From Microbacterium oleivorans NBRC 103075 (GTDB lineage Bacteria > Actinomycetota > Actinomycetes > Actinomycetales > Microbacteriaceae): a stretch of 64,000 nucleotides of DNA. The stretch's first letter is position 1, and every line of letters starts with the position of its first letter. Made by a program: the position numbers and the translations under genes. Below the pieces are notes generated by a model. That model did no database searches, had not been told where the DNA came from, and saw only the letters and a list, made by a program, of their open reading frames with translations. Below, piece after piece: positions 36,469-44,978 of the stretch. The stretch covers positions 186,001 through 250,000 of the forward strand of contig NZ_BCRG01000004.1 of NCBI RefSeq assembly GCF_001552475.1, read 5' to 3'.

Positions 36469-38439
36469 CTAGTTCTTCGTCACCTGCCCCTTGATCGTCG
36501 ACATCACCATCGTGTCGGCGAGGGTCGTCGTGTCGCCGACCTCGCGTCCTTCGGCGACGTCGCGCAGGAGGCGCCGCATGATCTTGCCGCTTCGGGTCTT
36601 GGGGAGTTCGGTCACGATGTAGACGTCACGCGGACGGGCGATGGGGCCGATCTGGTCCCCGACCCAGGCGCGCAGCTTATCGACGAGCCCATCAAGGGAG
36701 TGCGCCTTCATGTACGACTCCTTGATGACGCAGAAAGCGACGACCGCCTGGCCGGTGGTCTCATCCGATGCGCCGACCACGGCTGCCTCGGCGACCGCCT
36801 CGTTGCCGACCAGGGCGGATTCGATCTCGGTCGTGGACAGGCGGTGCCCGGAGACGTTCATGACGTCGTCCACGCGCCCCAGGAACCAGACGTCGCCGTC
36901 TTCGTCGAGTCGCGCACCGTCGCCGGCGAAGTAGTAGCCCTGCTGAGCGAACTTGTCCCAGTAGGTTTCTTTGAAACGCTCGGGGTCGCCCCAGATGCCG
37001 CGCAGCATGCTCGGCCACGGTTCGGTCAGCACGAGAAGGCCGCCGTTGCCGTTGCCGACCTCCTGGCCCTGGTCGTCGACCACGTCGAGGCTGACGCCGG
37101 GGAGCGGCACCTGGGCGCTGCCGGGCTTCGTCTCCGTGACGCCCGGGAGGGCCGACACCATGATCGCGCCGGTCTCGGTCTGCCACCACGTGTCGATGAT
37201 GGGCGCCCGGTCGCCGCCGATGACGTGGCGGTACCACATCCAGGCCTCGGGGTTGATGGGTTCGCCGACGCTGCCGAGCAGGCGAAGTGACGACAGGTCG
37301 TGCTGTTCGGGGATGCTGCGCCCGAGTTTCATGAACGAGCGTATGGCCGTGGGCGCCGTGTAGAGGATCGTGACGCCGTACTTCGCGATGATCTCCCACC
37401 ATCGACCGGGATGCGGGGTGTCGGGCGTTCCCTCGTAGATCACCTGCGTCGCACCGTTGGCGAGCGGGCCGTACGTCACGTACGTATGCCCGGTGACCCA
37501 CCCGATGTCGGCGGTGCACCAGTAGACGTCGGTCTCGGGGTGGAGGTCGTGCACGACCCGGTTGGTGAAGGCCGCCTGGGTGAGATACCCGCCGCTGGTG
37601 TGCAGGATCCCCTTGGGCTTTCCGGTGGTGCCGGAGGTGTAGAGGATGAAGAGCGGGTTCTCAGCCGGGAACGGCTGTGCGACGTGATCAGCGGATGCCG
37701 CGGGCACGACCTCGTGCCACCAGACGTCGCGACCCTCCGCCCAGCTGACCTCGTTCTCGGTGCGCTTGACGACGAGCACGTGCTCCACCGTCTCCTGCGG
37801 GCCGTGGCCGCGGTCGGCGAGGGCCTGGTCGACCGCGGGCTTGAGCGGGGACACCTTCCCCTTGCGGAAGCCGCCGTCGCTCGTGATGACGAGCTTGGCG
37901 CCGGCGTCGTCGATGCGGGAGCGAAGGCTGTCGGCGGAGAAGCCGCCGAACACGACGGAGTGGATCGCGCCGATGCGGGCGACCGCGAGCATCGAGGCGA
38001 CCGCTTCGGGGATCATGGGCAGGTAGATGGCGACGCGATCGCCGGCCTCGACGCCCAGATCGGTCAGCACGTTCGCGAGGCGCTTCACCTCATCGGTGAG
38101 CTCGGCGTAGGTGACGCGGCGCTCGTCGCCGGGCTCTCCTTCCCACAGCAGCGCGACCCGGTCGCCGAGGCCCGCTTCCACGTGCCGGTCGAGGCAGTTG
38201 TAGGCGACGTTCAGCTCGCCGTCCTCGAACCAGGTCGCGAACGGCGGGTTCGACCAGTCCAACGTTTTCGTGAACGGCTTCTCCCAGTGAAGCGTGCGCG
38301 CCTGCTCCGCCCAGAACGCCTCGCGGTCTGAGCGGGCCGCGTCGTAGAGATCGGCGTGGGCGTTCGCCTGCGCCGCGAAGTCCGCGGACGGCGCGAAGCG
38401 CCGGGTCTCGGAGAGGAGATGGTCGATCTGGCTGCTCAT
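36469..38439 (-). CDS. acs: acetyl-CoA synthetase
   Basis: Acs makes acetyl-CoA from acetate, ATP and CoA. The 656-residue protein carries the ANL core motif YTSGTTGKPKG (near 268), YWCTADIGWVTGHTYV, the DTWWQTETG motif near 420, and the C-terminal PKTRSGKIMRRLLR. The lysine in the last motif is the residue acetylated in regulated Acs enzymes. ATG 38439 gives the usual N terminus. The gene is convergent with the SnoaL-like lipoprotein (6 bases apart). Together with pta-ackA it allows acetate use at low and high concentration. Confidence 0.97.
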   Translation of the reverse strand: MSSQIDHLLSETRRFAPSADFAAQANAHADLYDAARSDREAFWAEQARTLHWEKPFTKTLDWSNPPFATWFEDGELNVAYNCLDRHVEAGLGDRVALLWEGEPGDERRVTYAELTDEVKRLANVLTDLGVEAGDRVAIYLPMIPEAVASMLAVARIGAIHSVVFGGFSADSLRSRIDDAGAKLVITSDGGFRKGKVSPLKPAVDQALADRGHGPQETVEHVLVVKRTENEVSWAEGRDVWWHEVVPAASADHVAQPFPAENPLFILYTSGTTGKPKGILHTSGGYLTQAAFTNRVVHDLHPETDVYWCTADIGWVTGHTYVTYGPLANGATQVIYEGTPDTPHPGRWWEIIAKYGVTILYTAPTAIRSFMKLGRSIPEQHDLSSLRLLGSVGEPINPEAWMWYRHVIGGDRAPIIDTWWQTETGAIMVSALPGVTETKPGSAQVPLPGVSLDVVDDQGQEVGNGNGGLLVLTEPWPSMLRGIWGDPERFKETYWDKFAQQGYYFAGDGARLDEDGDVWFLGRVDDVMNVSGHRLSTTEIESALVGNEAVAEAAVVGASDETTGQAVVAFCVIKESYMKAHSLDGLVDKLRAWVGDQIGPIARPRDVYIVTELPKTRSGKIMRRLLRDVAEGREVGDTTTLADTMVMSTIKGQVTKN

Positions 38440-38489
38440 GCGGCGCTCCTTTGCGTCAGGCCTCCGTGGCCTCGTGCGGCGATGCCGTC

Positions 38490-38495
38490 ACTCTA
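38490..38495 (-). promoter_or_regulatory. -10 box of acs
   Basis: TAGAGT on the minus strand implies a leader of about 44 bases before ATG 38439. Confidence 0.4.
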
Positions 38496-38582
38496 AGTTT
38501 CGTTCCTGGGGCGCGACTACCGCCGATAGTGGGTGCGTTGAGGCGCGGAGTGCAAGAGGCACGTGCACGGTGTGGATGAGCG

Positions 38583-38588
38583 TAAGAT
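38583..38588 (+). promoter_or_regulatory. -10 box of the 6C RNA
   Basis: TAAGAT lies 6 to 7 bases before the predicted start of the small RNA. No clear -35 is seen. Confidence 0.5.
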
Positions 38589-38593
38589 TGTTA

Positions 38594-38697
38594 CCGCCCG
38601 AACATCGATTCGGCTTCGCGATCGTGCTGATCCCCCCTGAAGCGCGATCGCGTGGGCGGCACCCTTTCCCCCAATGGGTGTCGCCCTCCTCTTTTTT
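38594..38697 (+). ncRNA. 6C small RNA
   Basis: Two strong hairpins display runs of cytosine in their loops. The first has a 12-bp stem (38617-38628 with 38641-38652) and loop GATCCCCCCTGA. The second has an 11-bp stem (38654-38664 with 38676-38686, one G-U pair) and loop TTTCCCCCAAT. It ends in TCCTCTTTTTT, a good intrinsic terminator. This is the layout of the actinobacterial 6C RNA family. In Mycobacterium tuberculosis that RNA (B11) lies next to the tad/ssd locus, and here it is also directly upstream of tadA. It is thought to regulate mRNAs through its C-rich loops. Ends are approximate. The 365-base gap between acs and tadA holds this RNA and three promoters only. Confidence 0.88.
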
Positions 38698-38791
38698 CCG
38701 GCCGATGGATGCCGGTTCCTGCACACCCCTCCGCCCGGTGAGATCACTCACCTCCGCTCGTTCTGCGGCCGTTCGGAAGCGACGTGCCGCT

Positions 38792-38797
38792 TAGCGT
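38792..38797 (+). promoter_or_regulatory. -10 box, leaderless start of tadA
   Basis: TAGCGT lies 7 bases before ATG 38805 and decides this start against the in-frame GTG at 38784. Confidence 0.5.
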
Positions 38798-38804
38798 CTC
38801 GGGC

Positions 38805-39794
38805 ATGACGTACCCGTTCATCGTCGCTCCTCGAGGGCCCGGCGCCGCCGCTGAGCCGCGACCGGTGCCGCGGCATCCGATCGTCGCGCCCCTGCGGCGG
38901 TATCTCGCCGACCCGGCCGTGACGGACGTCTTCGTGAACGGGACCGACGGCCTGTACGTCGATCGCGGTGCGGGTGCCGAGCGGGTGCCGGAGTGGACGC
39001 TCGGCGAAGAGGCCGTGCGAGAGCTGGCGGTCGGACTCATCTCGCTGGGCGGCCGCCACCTCGACGACGCGACGCCGTGTGCCGACGTGCGCTGGGAGCA
39101 GGGTGCGCGCGTCCACGCGGTCCTTCCTCCCATCTCATGCGCGGGTGCGACCATCTCGATCCGACTCCCCGGTACCGGCATGCCCGACTTGGACGACCTC
39201 GGCCGTCGCGGCGCGTTCGACGCCGCGACGGGAGCACGACTCGAGCGCCTCGTCGACGAGCGCACGAACGTGCTCGTCACCGGCGCGACCGGAGCGGGCA
39301 AGACGACGCTGCTTGCCGCGCTCCTCGGTCGTGTCCCGGTGTCGGAGCGCATCGTCACGATCGAGGACGTCGCCGAGCTCCGCATCGCCCACCCGCACCA
39401 CGTCCGGCTCGAAGCCCGGCAGGCCAATCTCGAGGGTGTCGGGGCGATCGCGCTCGGGCGGCTCCTGCGGGAAGCGTTGCGGATGCGCCCGGATCGCCTC
39501 GTCGTGGGGGAGTGTCGGGGCGAGGAGGTCCGTGAGCTCCTCACGGCGCTCAACACGGGCCACGACGGCGGCGCGGGAACCGTGCACGCGAGTGGCCTCG
39601 CCGATGTCCCCGCGCGCCTCGAGGCACTCGGCGCCCTCGCCGGGATGGACGATCGCGCGCTGGCGCGGCAGACCGCGAGCGCGATCGGCGCCGTCGTCCA
39701 CATCGAACGCGGCCGTGACGGTGTGCGGCGCGTGATCGGCATCGCTCGTCCCACTGTGCGCGATGACCGGCTCGGTGTCGAGGCTGTCGCGTGA
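38805..39794 (+). CDS. tadA: TadA/CpaF-family secretion ATPase
   Basis: This is the motor ATPase of a Tad (Flp) pilus system. The protein has 329 residues. The N-terminal domain (RYLADPAVTDVFVNG) is followed by Walker A GATGAGKTTLLAAL (near 163), the Asp box IVTIEDVAELRI, the Walker B region RPDRLVVGECRGEEV, and the His box NTGHDGGAGTVHAS. It is shorter than many CpaF proteins because the long N-terminal region is missing, as in Rv3659c-like actinobacterial copies. The stop overlaps tadB (GTGA). Confidence 0.93.
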   Translation: MTYPFIVAPRGPGAAAEPRPVPRHPIVAPLRRYLADPAVTDVFVNGTDGLYVDRGAGAERVPEWTLGEEAVRELAVGLISLGGRHLDDATPCADVRWEQGARVHAVLPPISCAGATISIRLPGTGMPDLDDLGRRGAFDAATGARLERLVDERTNVLVTGATGAGKTTLLAALLGRVPVSERIVTIEDVAELRIAHPHHVRLEARQANLEGVGAIALGRLLREALRMRPDRLVVGECRGEEVRELLTALNTGHDGGAGTVHASGLADVPARLEALGALAGMDDRALARQTASAIGAVVHIERGRDGVRRVIGIARPTVRDDRLGVEAVA

Positions 39795-40681
39795 GGCGCC
39801 GGAGGAGTGCGGATGCCGCGGCTCCGGACGCCGTCGCGGTCGCGGGTGTCGTGCAGCGCCTCGCCGTGCTCCTGCAGGCGGGCATCGCTCCGACCGCCGC
39901 CTGGAGGCATCTCGGGGGCGCCGGCGATACGACAGCAGACGCTGTCTGCGAACGGCTGGACGCGGGGGGATCGGCCTCATCCGCCCTCACCGATCGAGGC
40001 GGCGCATGGCAGCAGATCGGCGTCGCGTGGCAGGTGGCCACGGTGGTCGGCGCCCCGCTCGCCGTGAGCCTGTGCGGCCTCGCGGAGGCGCTCCGCGACG
40101 CCCACCAGGCACGCGATGACGTCCGCTCCGCGCTCGCCGAGCCGCAGACGACCGCGCGGTTGATCGCATGGTTGCCCCTCGTGGCGCTCGGCCTGGGCGC
40201 CGCGCTCGGGTTCGACCCGTTCGCCGCGCTCGCGACGCCGCTCGGAGCCGTGTGCCTCTTCGCCGGCGGACTCCTCATGTTCGGGGCGTACAGGTGGACC
40301 CGCGCCCTCGTCGCCCGCGCGCAACCAGGGGAGGAGATCCCCGGACTCGACGCCGAGGTGATCGCGATCGCGCTGTCGGGCGGCGTGTCCATCCCGCGGG
40401 CGCTCGAGGTCGTCGCGGCCGCATCCGGCCTCGAACCCACTCCGGAAACCGAGTCCGTGCTCGCCCTCTCCCGTTCGGCGGGTGCTCCCGCCGTCGAGCT
40501 GCTGCGAGCGGATGCCGCGGCCCGCCGGCAGGCAGCGCGCACCGAGGGGCGGCTCCGGGCGGCATCCCTCTCCGGGCGACTCCTGCTTCCGCTGGGGGTC
40601 TGCACCCTCCCGGCGTTCCTGCTCCTCGGTGTCGGACCGATGTTCCTCTCGGTCCTGACCACGACCCCGCTCACGCTGTGA
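39791..40681 (+). CDS. tadB: type II secretion system F / TadB-like membrane protein
   Basis: The protein has 296 residues. An N-terminal T2SSF-like helical region (about 15-120) is followed by two hydrophobic segments (TARLIAWLPLVALGLGAALG, LGAVCLFAGGLLMFGAY). A second cytosolic helical part comes next, and a final membrane span (LLLPLGVCTLPAFLLLGVGP) ends the chain. It forms the inner-membrane platform of the pilus. Mycobacteria have separate TadB and TadC genes; here only this one is present. The GTG start overlaps the tadA stop. Confidence 0.85.
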   Translation: MRRRRSADAAAPDAVAVAGVVQRLAVLLQAGIAPTAAWRHLGGAGDTTADAVCERLDAGGSASSALTDRGGAWQQIGVAWQVATVVGAPLAVSLCGLAEALRDAHQARDDVRSALAEPQTTARLIAWLPLVALGLGAALGFDPFAALATPLGAVCLFAGGLLMFGAYRWTRALVARAQPGEEIPGLDAEVIAIALSGGVSIPRALEVVAAASGLEPTPETESVLALSRSAGAPAVELLRADAAARRQAARTEGRLRAASLSGRLLLPLGVCTLPAFLLLGVGPMFLSVLTTTPLTL

Positions 40682-40722
40682 GCCCAGACGTGCCCACCAT
40701 TCCCAACCCATCGGAGGAGTCC

Positions 40723-40926
40723 ATGACAATCCACGATCTGCCCACACTGACCCGCCGTCGGGCAGCCGAGCTGTTCGACGACGAGTCCGGCGCCGCGACT
40801 GCGGAGTATGCCATCGCCACGATGGCTGCCGTCGCCTTCGCGGGGCTGCTGGTCATCATCATGCGCTCGGACGAGGTGCGCGGCATCCTCACCGACCTGG
40901 TTCGGCGCGCCCTCACCGTCGCATGA
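40723..40926 (+). CDS. Flp-type pilin-like protein (DUF4244)
   Basis: The protein has 67 residues. A basic, acidic-patched leader ends in DESGAATAEYAIATMAAVAF. This has the G/A-x4-E-Y pattern of Flp pilins and the DUF4244 family, followed by one hydrophobic helix. This would be the major pilin cleaved by a prepilin peptidase. GGAGGAG precedes ATG 40723. Its stop overlaps the tadE-like start (ATGA). Confidence 0.87.
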   Translation: MTIHDLPTLTRRRAAELFDDESGAATAEYAIATMAAVAFAGLLVIIMRSDEVRGILTDLVRRALTVA

Positions 40927-41261
40927 GGCGGGACGAGCGGGGATCGGTCGCAGCGGAGTTCGCCGTGACGGTCCCCGCCGTCGTCCTCGTGATCGTTATG
41001 GCGGTCTCGGCGCTGTCGGTCGGCGGGCGGCAGGTGCGGCTCGAGCACGCCGCCGCGCAGGCGGCCCGCCTCGCCGCGCGCGAGGAGCCCGCCGATCGGG
41101 TCCGCGCCGCCGCCACCGCCCTTGCATCCGGGGCATCGGTGACCACCCGACGCGACGGCGACCTGGTCTGCGTCGACCTCACGGCGGCCGCGGGTGTGCC
41201 GCTGCCGCTGCCGAAGCTCCGCGCGTCGTCGTGCGCGCTCGCCGCGCCGGAGGTCGACTGA
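40923..41261 (+). CDS. TadE-like minor pilin
   Basis: The protein has 112 residues. It begins RRDERGSVAAEFAVTVPAVVLVIVM, which joins the TadE Gly-Ser-x-x-x-Glu-Phe motif to one hydrophobic helix. The rest is a short soluble domain with two Cys (VCVDL, SSCAL) that could form a disulfide. It corresponds to the Rv3655c position in the mycobacterial locus. Confidence 0.85.
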   Translation: MRRDERGSVAAEFAVTVPAVVLVIVMAVSALSVGGRQVRLEHAAAQAARLAAREEPADRVRAAATALASGASVTTRRDGDLVCVDLTAAAGVPLPLPKLRASSCALAAPEVD

Positions 41262-41587
41262 TGGCGGGGTCTGCGACGACGATCGGTGTCCTCGCCGTGA
41301 CGGCCACGCTCACTGTCGGCTTCGTGGCCGCCGGCGCTGCCGCAGCATCCTCGGCGCGGGCGGCCGGCGCCGCCGACGTCGCCGCGCTCGCGGCAGCCGA
41401 CACGGCCTCGGGGCTCGTGGCGGGGGAACCGTGCGCTCGGGCGGCGGACGTCGCCGGACGCGTCGGCGCGTCGCTCACCGCGTGTCGCATCGACGGGCTC
41501 ATCGCGACGGTCGAGGTCTCCCTCGACGTCGGCCCTCTGGCCGCGCGGGCGCGCGCTCGCGCGGGGCCTCCGCCGGGCTCGCCCTGA
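41261..41587 (+). CDS. TadG/Rv3654c-like pilus-associated protein
   Basis: The protein has 108 residues. One N-terminal hydrophobic segment (GVLAVTATLTVGFVAAGAAA) is followed by an Ala-rich soluble part with RAAGAADVAALAAADT and two cysteines (EPCARA, TACRI). This is the pattern of Rv3654c-like TadE/TadG proteins. It lacks the N-terminal Glu of a pilin and is probably an accessory anchor. It overlaps the previous stop by one base and closes the tad operon. Confidence 0.78.
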   Translation: MAGSATTIGVLAVTATLTVGFVAAGAAAASSARAAGAADVAALAAADTASGLVAGEPCARAADVAGRVGASLTACRIDGLIATVEVSLDVGPLAARARARAGPPPGSP

Positions 41588-41664
41588 CGGACGCCTGCAC
41601 CGAGGCTCTCAGCGTGCTCTTGACAACTCGGTGTGTATGGTGTGCAACGAAGAAAGGACGCCAC

Positions 41665-44328
41665 GTGGCACAGGGCAAGAAGCTCGTCATCGTTGAGTCG
41701 CCGACGAAGATGCGCTCCATCCAGGGATACCTGGGTGACGGTTATGAAGTCATGAGTTCCGTCGGGCACATCCGCGATCTCGCAGACAAGAAGGACATCC
41801 CCGCGGAGCTGAAGAAGACCTCCGTCGGCAAGTACTCCATCGACATCGAGAACGACTTCACCCCTCTTTATGTGGAGAGCGATCGAGGCAAGAAGACGGT
41901 CTCCGAGCTCAAGCGAGCTCTCAAGAACGCCGACGAACTCCTGCTCGCCACCGATGAGGACCGCGAAGGCGAAGCCATCGCGTGGCACCTCCTCGAGACC
42001 CTCAAGCCCAAGGTCCCCGTCAAGCGGATGGTCTTCCACGAGATCACGAAGGACGCGATCCAGGCCGCGGTGAAGAACACCCGCGAACTCGACCACGCTC
42101 TCGTCGACGCGCAGGAGACCCGCCGTATCCTCGACCGCCTGTACGGCTGGGACGTTTCAGACGTCACGCGCCGCAAAGTCGGTCAGGGCACGAGCGCCGG
42201 CCGCGTCCAGTCGGCCGCGACCCGTATGGTCGTCGAGCGTGAGCGTGAGCGCATGGCGTTCGTCTCCGCTTCGTACTGGGACGTCGACTCGACCGCGGTC
42301 AAGGGATCGGATGCCTTCGCCATCCGCCTCGCCCGCCTCGACGGCGCGCCCCTCGCCCGCGGCACCGACTTCGACGACACCGGCTCGCTCAAGAAGGCCG
42401 TCGTCGTCCTCACCGAGGACCAGGCCCGCGAACTCGCCGCCGCCCTCGAGGCGTCGGGTGCGGCATCCGTCGTCAGCGTCGAGGCCAAGCCCGGCACGCG
42501 CAGCCCCAAGCCTCCCTTCACGACCTCGACCCTCCAGCAGGAGGCCGGTCGCAAGCTCTCGATGAGCGCCAAACACGCCATGGGCGTCGCGCAGCGGCTC
42601 TACGAGAAGGGCTACATCACGTATATGCGTACCGACTCGACCGCGCTGTCGGCGCAGGCGGTCAACGCGGCGCGCACGCAGGCGGTCAGCCTCTACGGCG
42701 ACAAGGCCGTGCCCGCCAACCCGCGCAGCTACCGCAACAACGCGAAGAACGCGCAGGAGGCGCACGAGGCGATCCGTCCCTCGGGCGAGCACTTCCGCAC
42801 ACCTCAGGAGGTCACCTCAGGCCTCGACCGCGACGAGTTGCGCCTCTACGACCTCATCTGGAAGCGCACCGTCGCCAGCCAGATGGCCGACGCCAAGTAC
42901 GAGACCACCACTGTCACGATCGACGCGGATGCCGCCGGTAAGACCGCGACGTTCACGGCGTCCGGCACCGTCTACACCTTCAAGGGCTTCCTCGAGGCGT
43001 ACGAAGAGGGTCGCGACGAGAAGCGCAGCGACAACGATCGCGCCGACGACCAGTCGCTGCCGTCGCTCGCCGTCGGCGACGCGCTTCGGTTGACTGAGGT
43101 CGAACCGAAGGGCCACGCGACGAGCCCGAAGCCCCGCTACACCGAGGCCTCCCTCGTGAAAGCGCTGGAAGAGCACGGCATCGGCCGCCCGTCGACCTTT
43201 GCGAGCATCATCGACGTGATCCTCGATCGCGGCTACGTCTCCAAGCGCGGCCAGGCACTCGTGCCGAGTTGGCTCGCCTTCAGCATCGTGCGCCTCCTCG
43301 AGGAGCATTTCGCCGACCTGGTCGACTACGACTTCACAGCCGCCCTCGAGGACGACCTCGACTCGATCGCCCGCGGCGAGCAGAATCGCGCGGCGTGGCT
43401 CCGCGAGTTCTACTTCGGCTCCGAGGGACACGTGGGCCTGCGCAACATCGTCGACAACCTCGGCGACATCGATGCGCGCGAGATCAACTCGACCAAGATC
43501 GGCGATGTCGCGGTCCTCCGCTTCGGTCGCTACGGTCCGTACCTCGAGGTCCCCGGTGACGACCCGGAGACGCCCCGCCGCATCAACGTGCCCGAGGATC
43601 TCGCGCCGGACGAGCTGACCCCCGAGAAGGCGCGCGAACTGATCGACGCTCCCGTCGGTGGTGACCGCGTGCTCGGGCAGAACCCCGAGACCGGTCGCGA
43701 CGTCGTGATCAAGGACGGCCGCTTCGGCCCGTACCTCGAAGAGGTGCTTCCCGAGGAGGAGGCTCCCGCCGAGGAGGTCAAGCCGAAGCGCGGTGCGAAG
43801 AAGGTCGTCGCCCCCAAGCCCAAGCGGGCGTCGCTGTTCAAGAGCATGTCTCCCGACACGATCGACCTCGGCACTGCGCTCAAACTCCTGTCGCTGCCGC
43901 GCGAGGTGGGTGCCGACCCCGAGTCGGGCACCGTGATCACGGCCCAGAACGGTCCGTACGGCCCGTACATCAAGAAGGGCACCGACTCGCGGAGCATCGC
44001 GAGCGAGGACATGATCTTCGACATCACCCTCGAACAGGCCCTCGAGATCTACTCGCAGCCGAAGTACGCGAACCGCGCCGCGACCTCCCTCAAGGAGTTC
44101 GAGCCCGATCCCGTCAGCGGTAAGCCGATCCGCATCAAGGACGGCCGCTTCGGCGCCTACGTCACCGACGGGACGACCAACGTCACCATCCCGAAGGGGC
44201 AGACCCCCGACGAAATCACCTTCGAGGTCGCCGTGCAGATGCTCGCCGACAAGCGGGCGAAGGGGCCGGCGCCCAAGCGCACGACCCGCAAGCCTGCGGC
44301 GCGTAAGCCGGCGGCGAAGAAGAAGTGA
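41665..44328 (+). CDS. topA: DNA topoisomerase I
   Basis: TopA relaxes negative supercoils. The 887-residue protein starts at GTG 41665 with AQGKKLVIVESPTKMRSI (TOPRIM domain, acidic triad in ATDEDREGEA near 95). The catalytic tyrosine is in YMRTDST near 320. The C-terminal part has four repeats of the GRFGPYLE/NGPYGPYIKKG type, and the chain ends in a Lys/Ala/Pro-rich tail, as in other actinobacterial TopA proteins that lack zinc fingers. A GAAAGGA ribosome-binding site precedes the start. tmk overlaps the stop by 4 bases. Confidence 0.96.
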   Translation: MAQGKKLVIVESPTKMRSIQGYLGDGYEVMSSVGHIRDLADKKDIPAELKKTSVGKYSIDIENDFTPLYVESDRGKKTVSELKRALKNADELLLATDEDREGEAIAWHLLETLKPKVPVKRMVFHEITKDAIQAAVKNTRELDHALVDAQETRRILDRLYGWDVSDVTRRKVGQGTSAGRVQSAATRMVVERERERMAFVSASYWDVDSTAVKGSDAFAIRLARLDGAPLARGTDFDDTGSLKKAVVVLTEDQARELAAALEASGAASVVSVEAKPGTRSPKPPFTTSTLQQEAGRKLSMSAKHAMGVAQRLYEKGYITYMRTDSTALSAQAVNAARTQAVSLYGDKAVPANPRSYRNNAKNAQEAHEAIRPSGEHFRTPQEVTSGLDRDELRLYDLIWKRTVASQMADAKYETTTVTIDADAAGKTATFTASGTVYTFKGFLEAYEEGRDEKRSDNDRADDQSLPSLAVGDALRLTEVEPKGHATSPKPRYTEASLVKALEEHGIGRPSTFASIIDVILDRGYVSKRGQALVPSWLAFSIVRLLEEHFADLVDYDFTAALEDDLDSIARGEQNRAAWLREFYFGSEGHVGLRNIVDNLGDIDAREINSTKIGDVAVLRFGRYGPYLEVPGDDPETPRRINVPEDLAPDELTPEKARELIDAPVGGDRVLGQNPETGRDVVIKDGRFGPYLEEVLPEEEAPAEEVKPKRGAKKVVAPKPKRASLFKSMSPDTIDLGTALKLLSLPREVGADPESGTVITAQNGPYGPYIKKGTDSRSIASEDMIFDITLEQALEIYSQPKYANRAATSLKEFEPDPVSGKPIRIKDGRFGAYVTDGTTNVTIPKGQTPDEITFEVAVQMLADKRAKGPAPKRTTRKPAARKPAAKKK

Positions 44329-44948
44329 CCTCCGGGCTCTGGATCACCCTCGAGGGTGGCGACGGCTCGGGCAAGACGACGCAGGCGGCCCTGCTGGAGC
44401 ACTGGCTCCGGGAGCAGGGCCGTAGCGTCGTCCGCACGCGCGAACCCGGCGGCACGGAGGTGGGCGTCCTCATCCGCGACATCGTCCTCCACCACCGCGG
44501 CGACATCGCGCCGCGCGCCGAGGCGCTGCTCTACGCGGCCGACCGTGCGCACCACGTCGAGACCCTGGTCCGACCGGCCCTCGCGCGGGGAGATGTCATC
44601 ATCCAGGATCGGTACCTCGACAGCTCCGTCGCCTATCAGGGCGCCGGTCGGGTGCTCGATGGGGTCGAGATCCGCGACCTGTCGCTGTGGGCGGCAGAGG
44701 GCGCGCTTCCCGATGTCACGGTCCTCCTCGACGTCGACCCGGCGACCGCACGACAGCGACTGGATGCCGCCGACAAGCCGTTCGACCGGCTCGAAGCCGA
44801 GAAGAGCGCGTTCCACGAGCGGGTGCGTACCGCGTTCCTCGCGCTGGCGGATGCCGAGCCGAAGCGTTTCCTCGTCGTCGATGCGACGCAGCCGATCGAC
44901 GTCATCGCCGAGGCGATCCGCAGACGCGTGTCCACACACCTGTCTTGA
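44325..44948 (+). CDS. tmk: thymidylate kinase
   Basis: Tmk phosphorylates dTMP to dTDP. The 207-residue protein has the P-loop LEGGDGSGKTTQ at the N terminus, the TREPGGTEVG segment, the DRYLDSSVAYQG motif (near 91) and a C-terminal lid region. GTG 44325 overlaps the topA stop (GTGA), so translation is coupled. Confidence 0.96.
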   Translation: MTSGLWITLEGGDGSGKTTQAALLEHWLREQGRSVVRTREPGGTEVGVLIRDIVLHHRGDIAPRAEALLYAADRAHHVETLVRPALARGDVIIQDRYLDSSVAYQGAGRVLDGVEIRDLSLWAAEGALPDVTVLLDVDPATARQRLDAADKPFDRLEAEKSAFHERVRTAFLALADAEPKRFLVVDATQPIDVIAEAIRRRVSTHLS

Positions 44949-44965
44949 GGGTCGCCGACACCTCG

Positions 44966-44971
44966 TAGGCT
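44966..44971 (+). promoter_or_regulatory. -10 box, leaderless start of holB
   Basis: TAGGCT lies 7 bases before ATG 44979. Confidence 0.5.
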
Positions 44972-44978
44972 GAATCGC

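Noticed and set aside
41620-41641. TTGACA plus TATGGT as a promoter for topA
   Set aside because: The spacer is only 10 bases. With a normal 16 to 18 base spacer no -10-like hexamer is found, so I do not call it.
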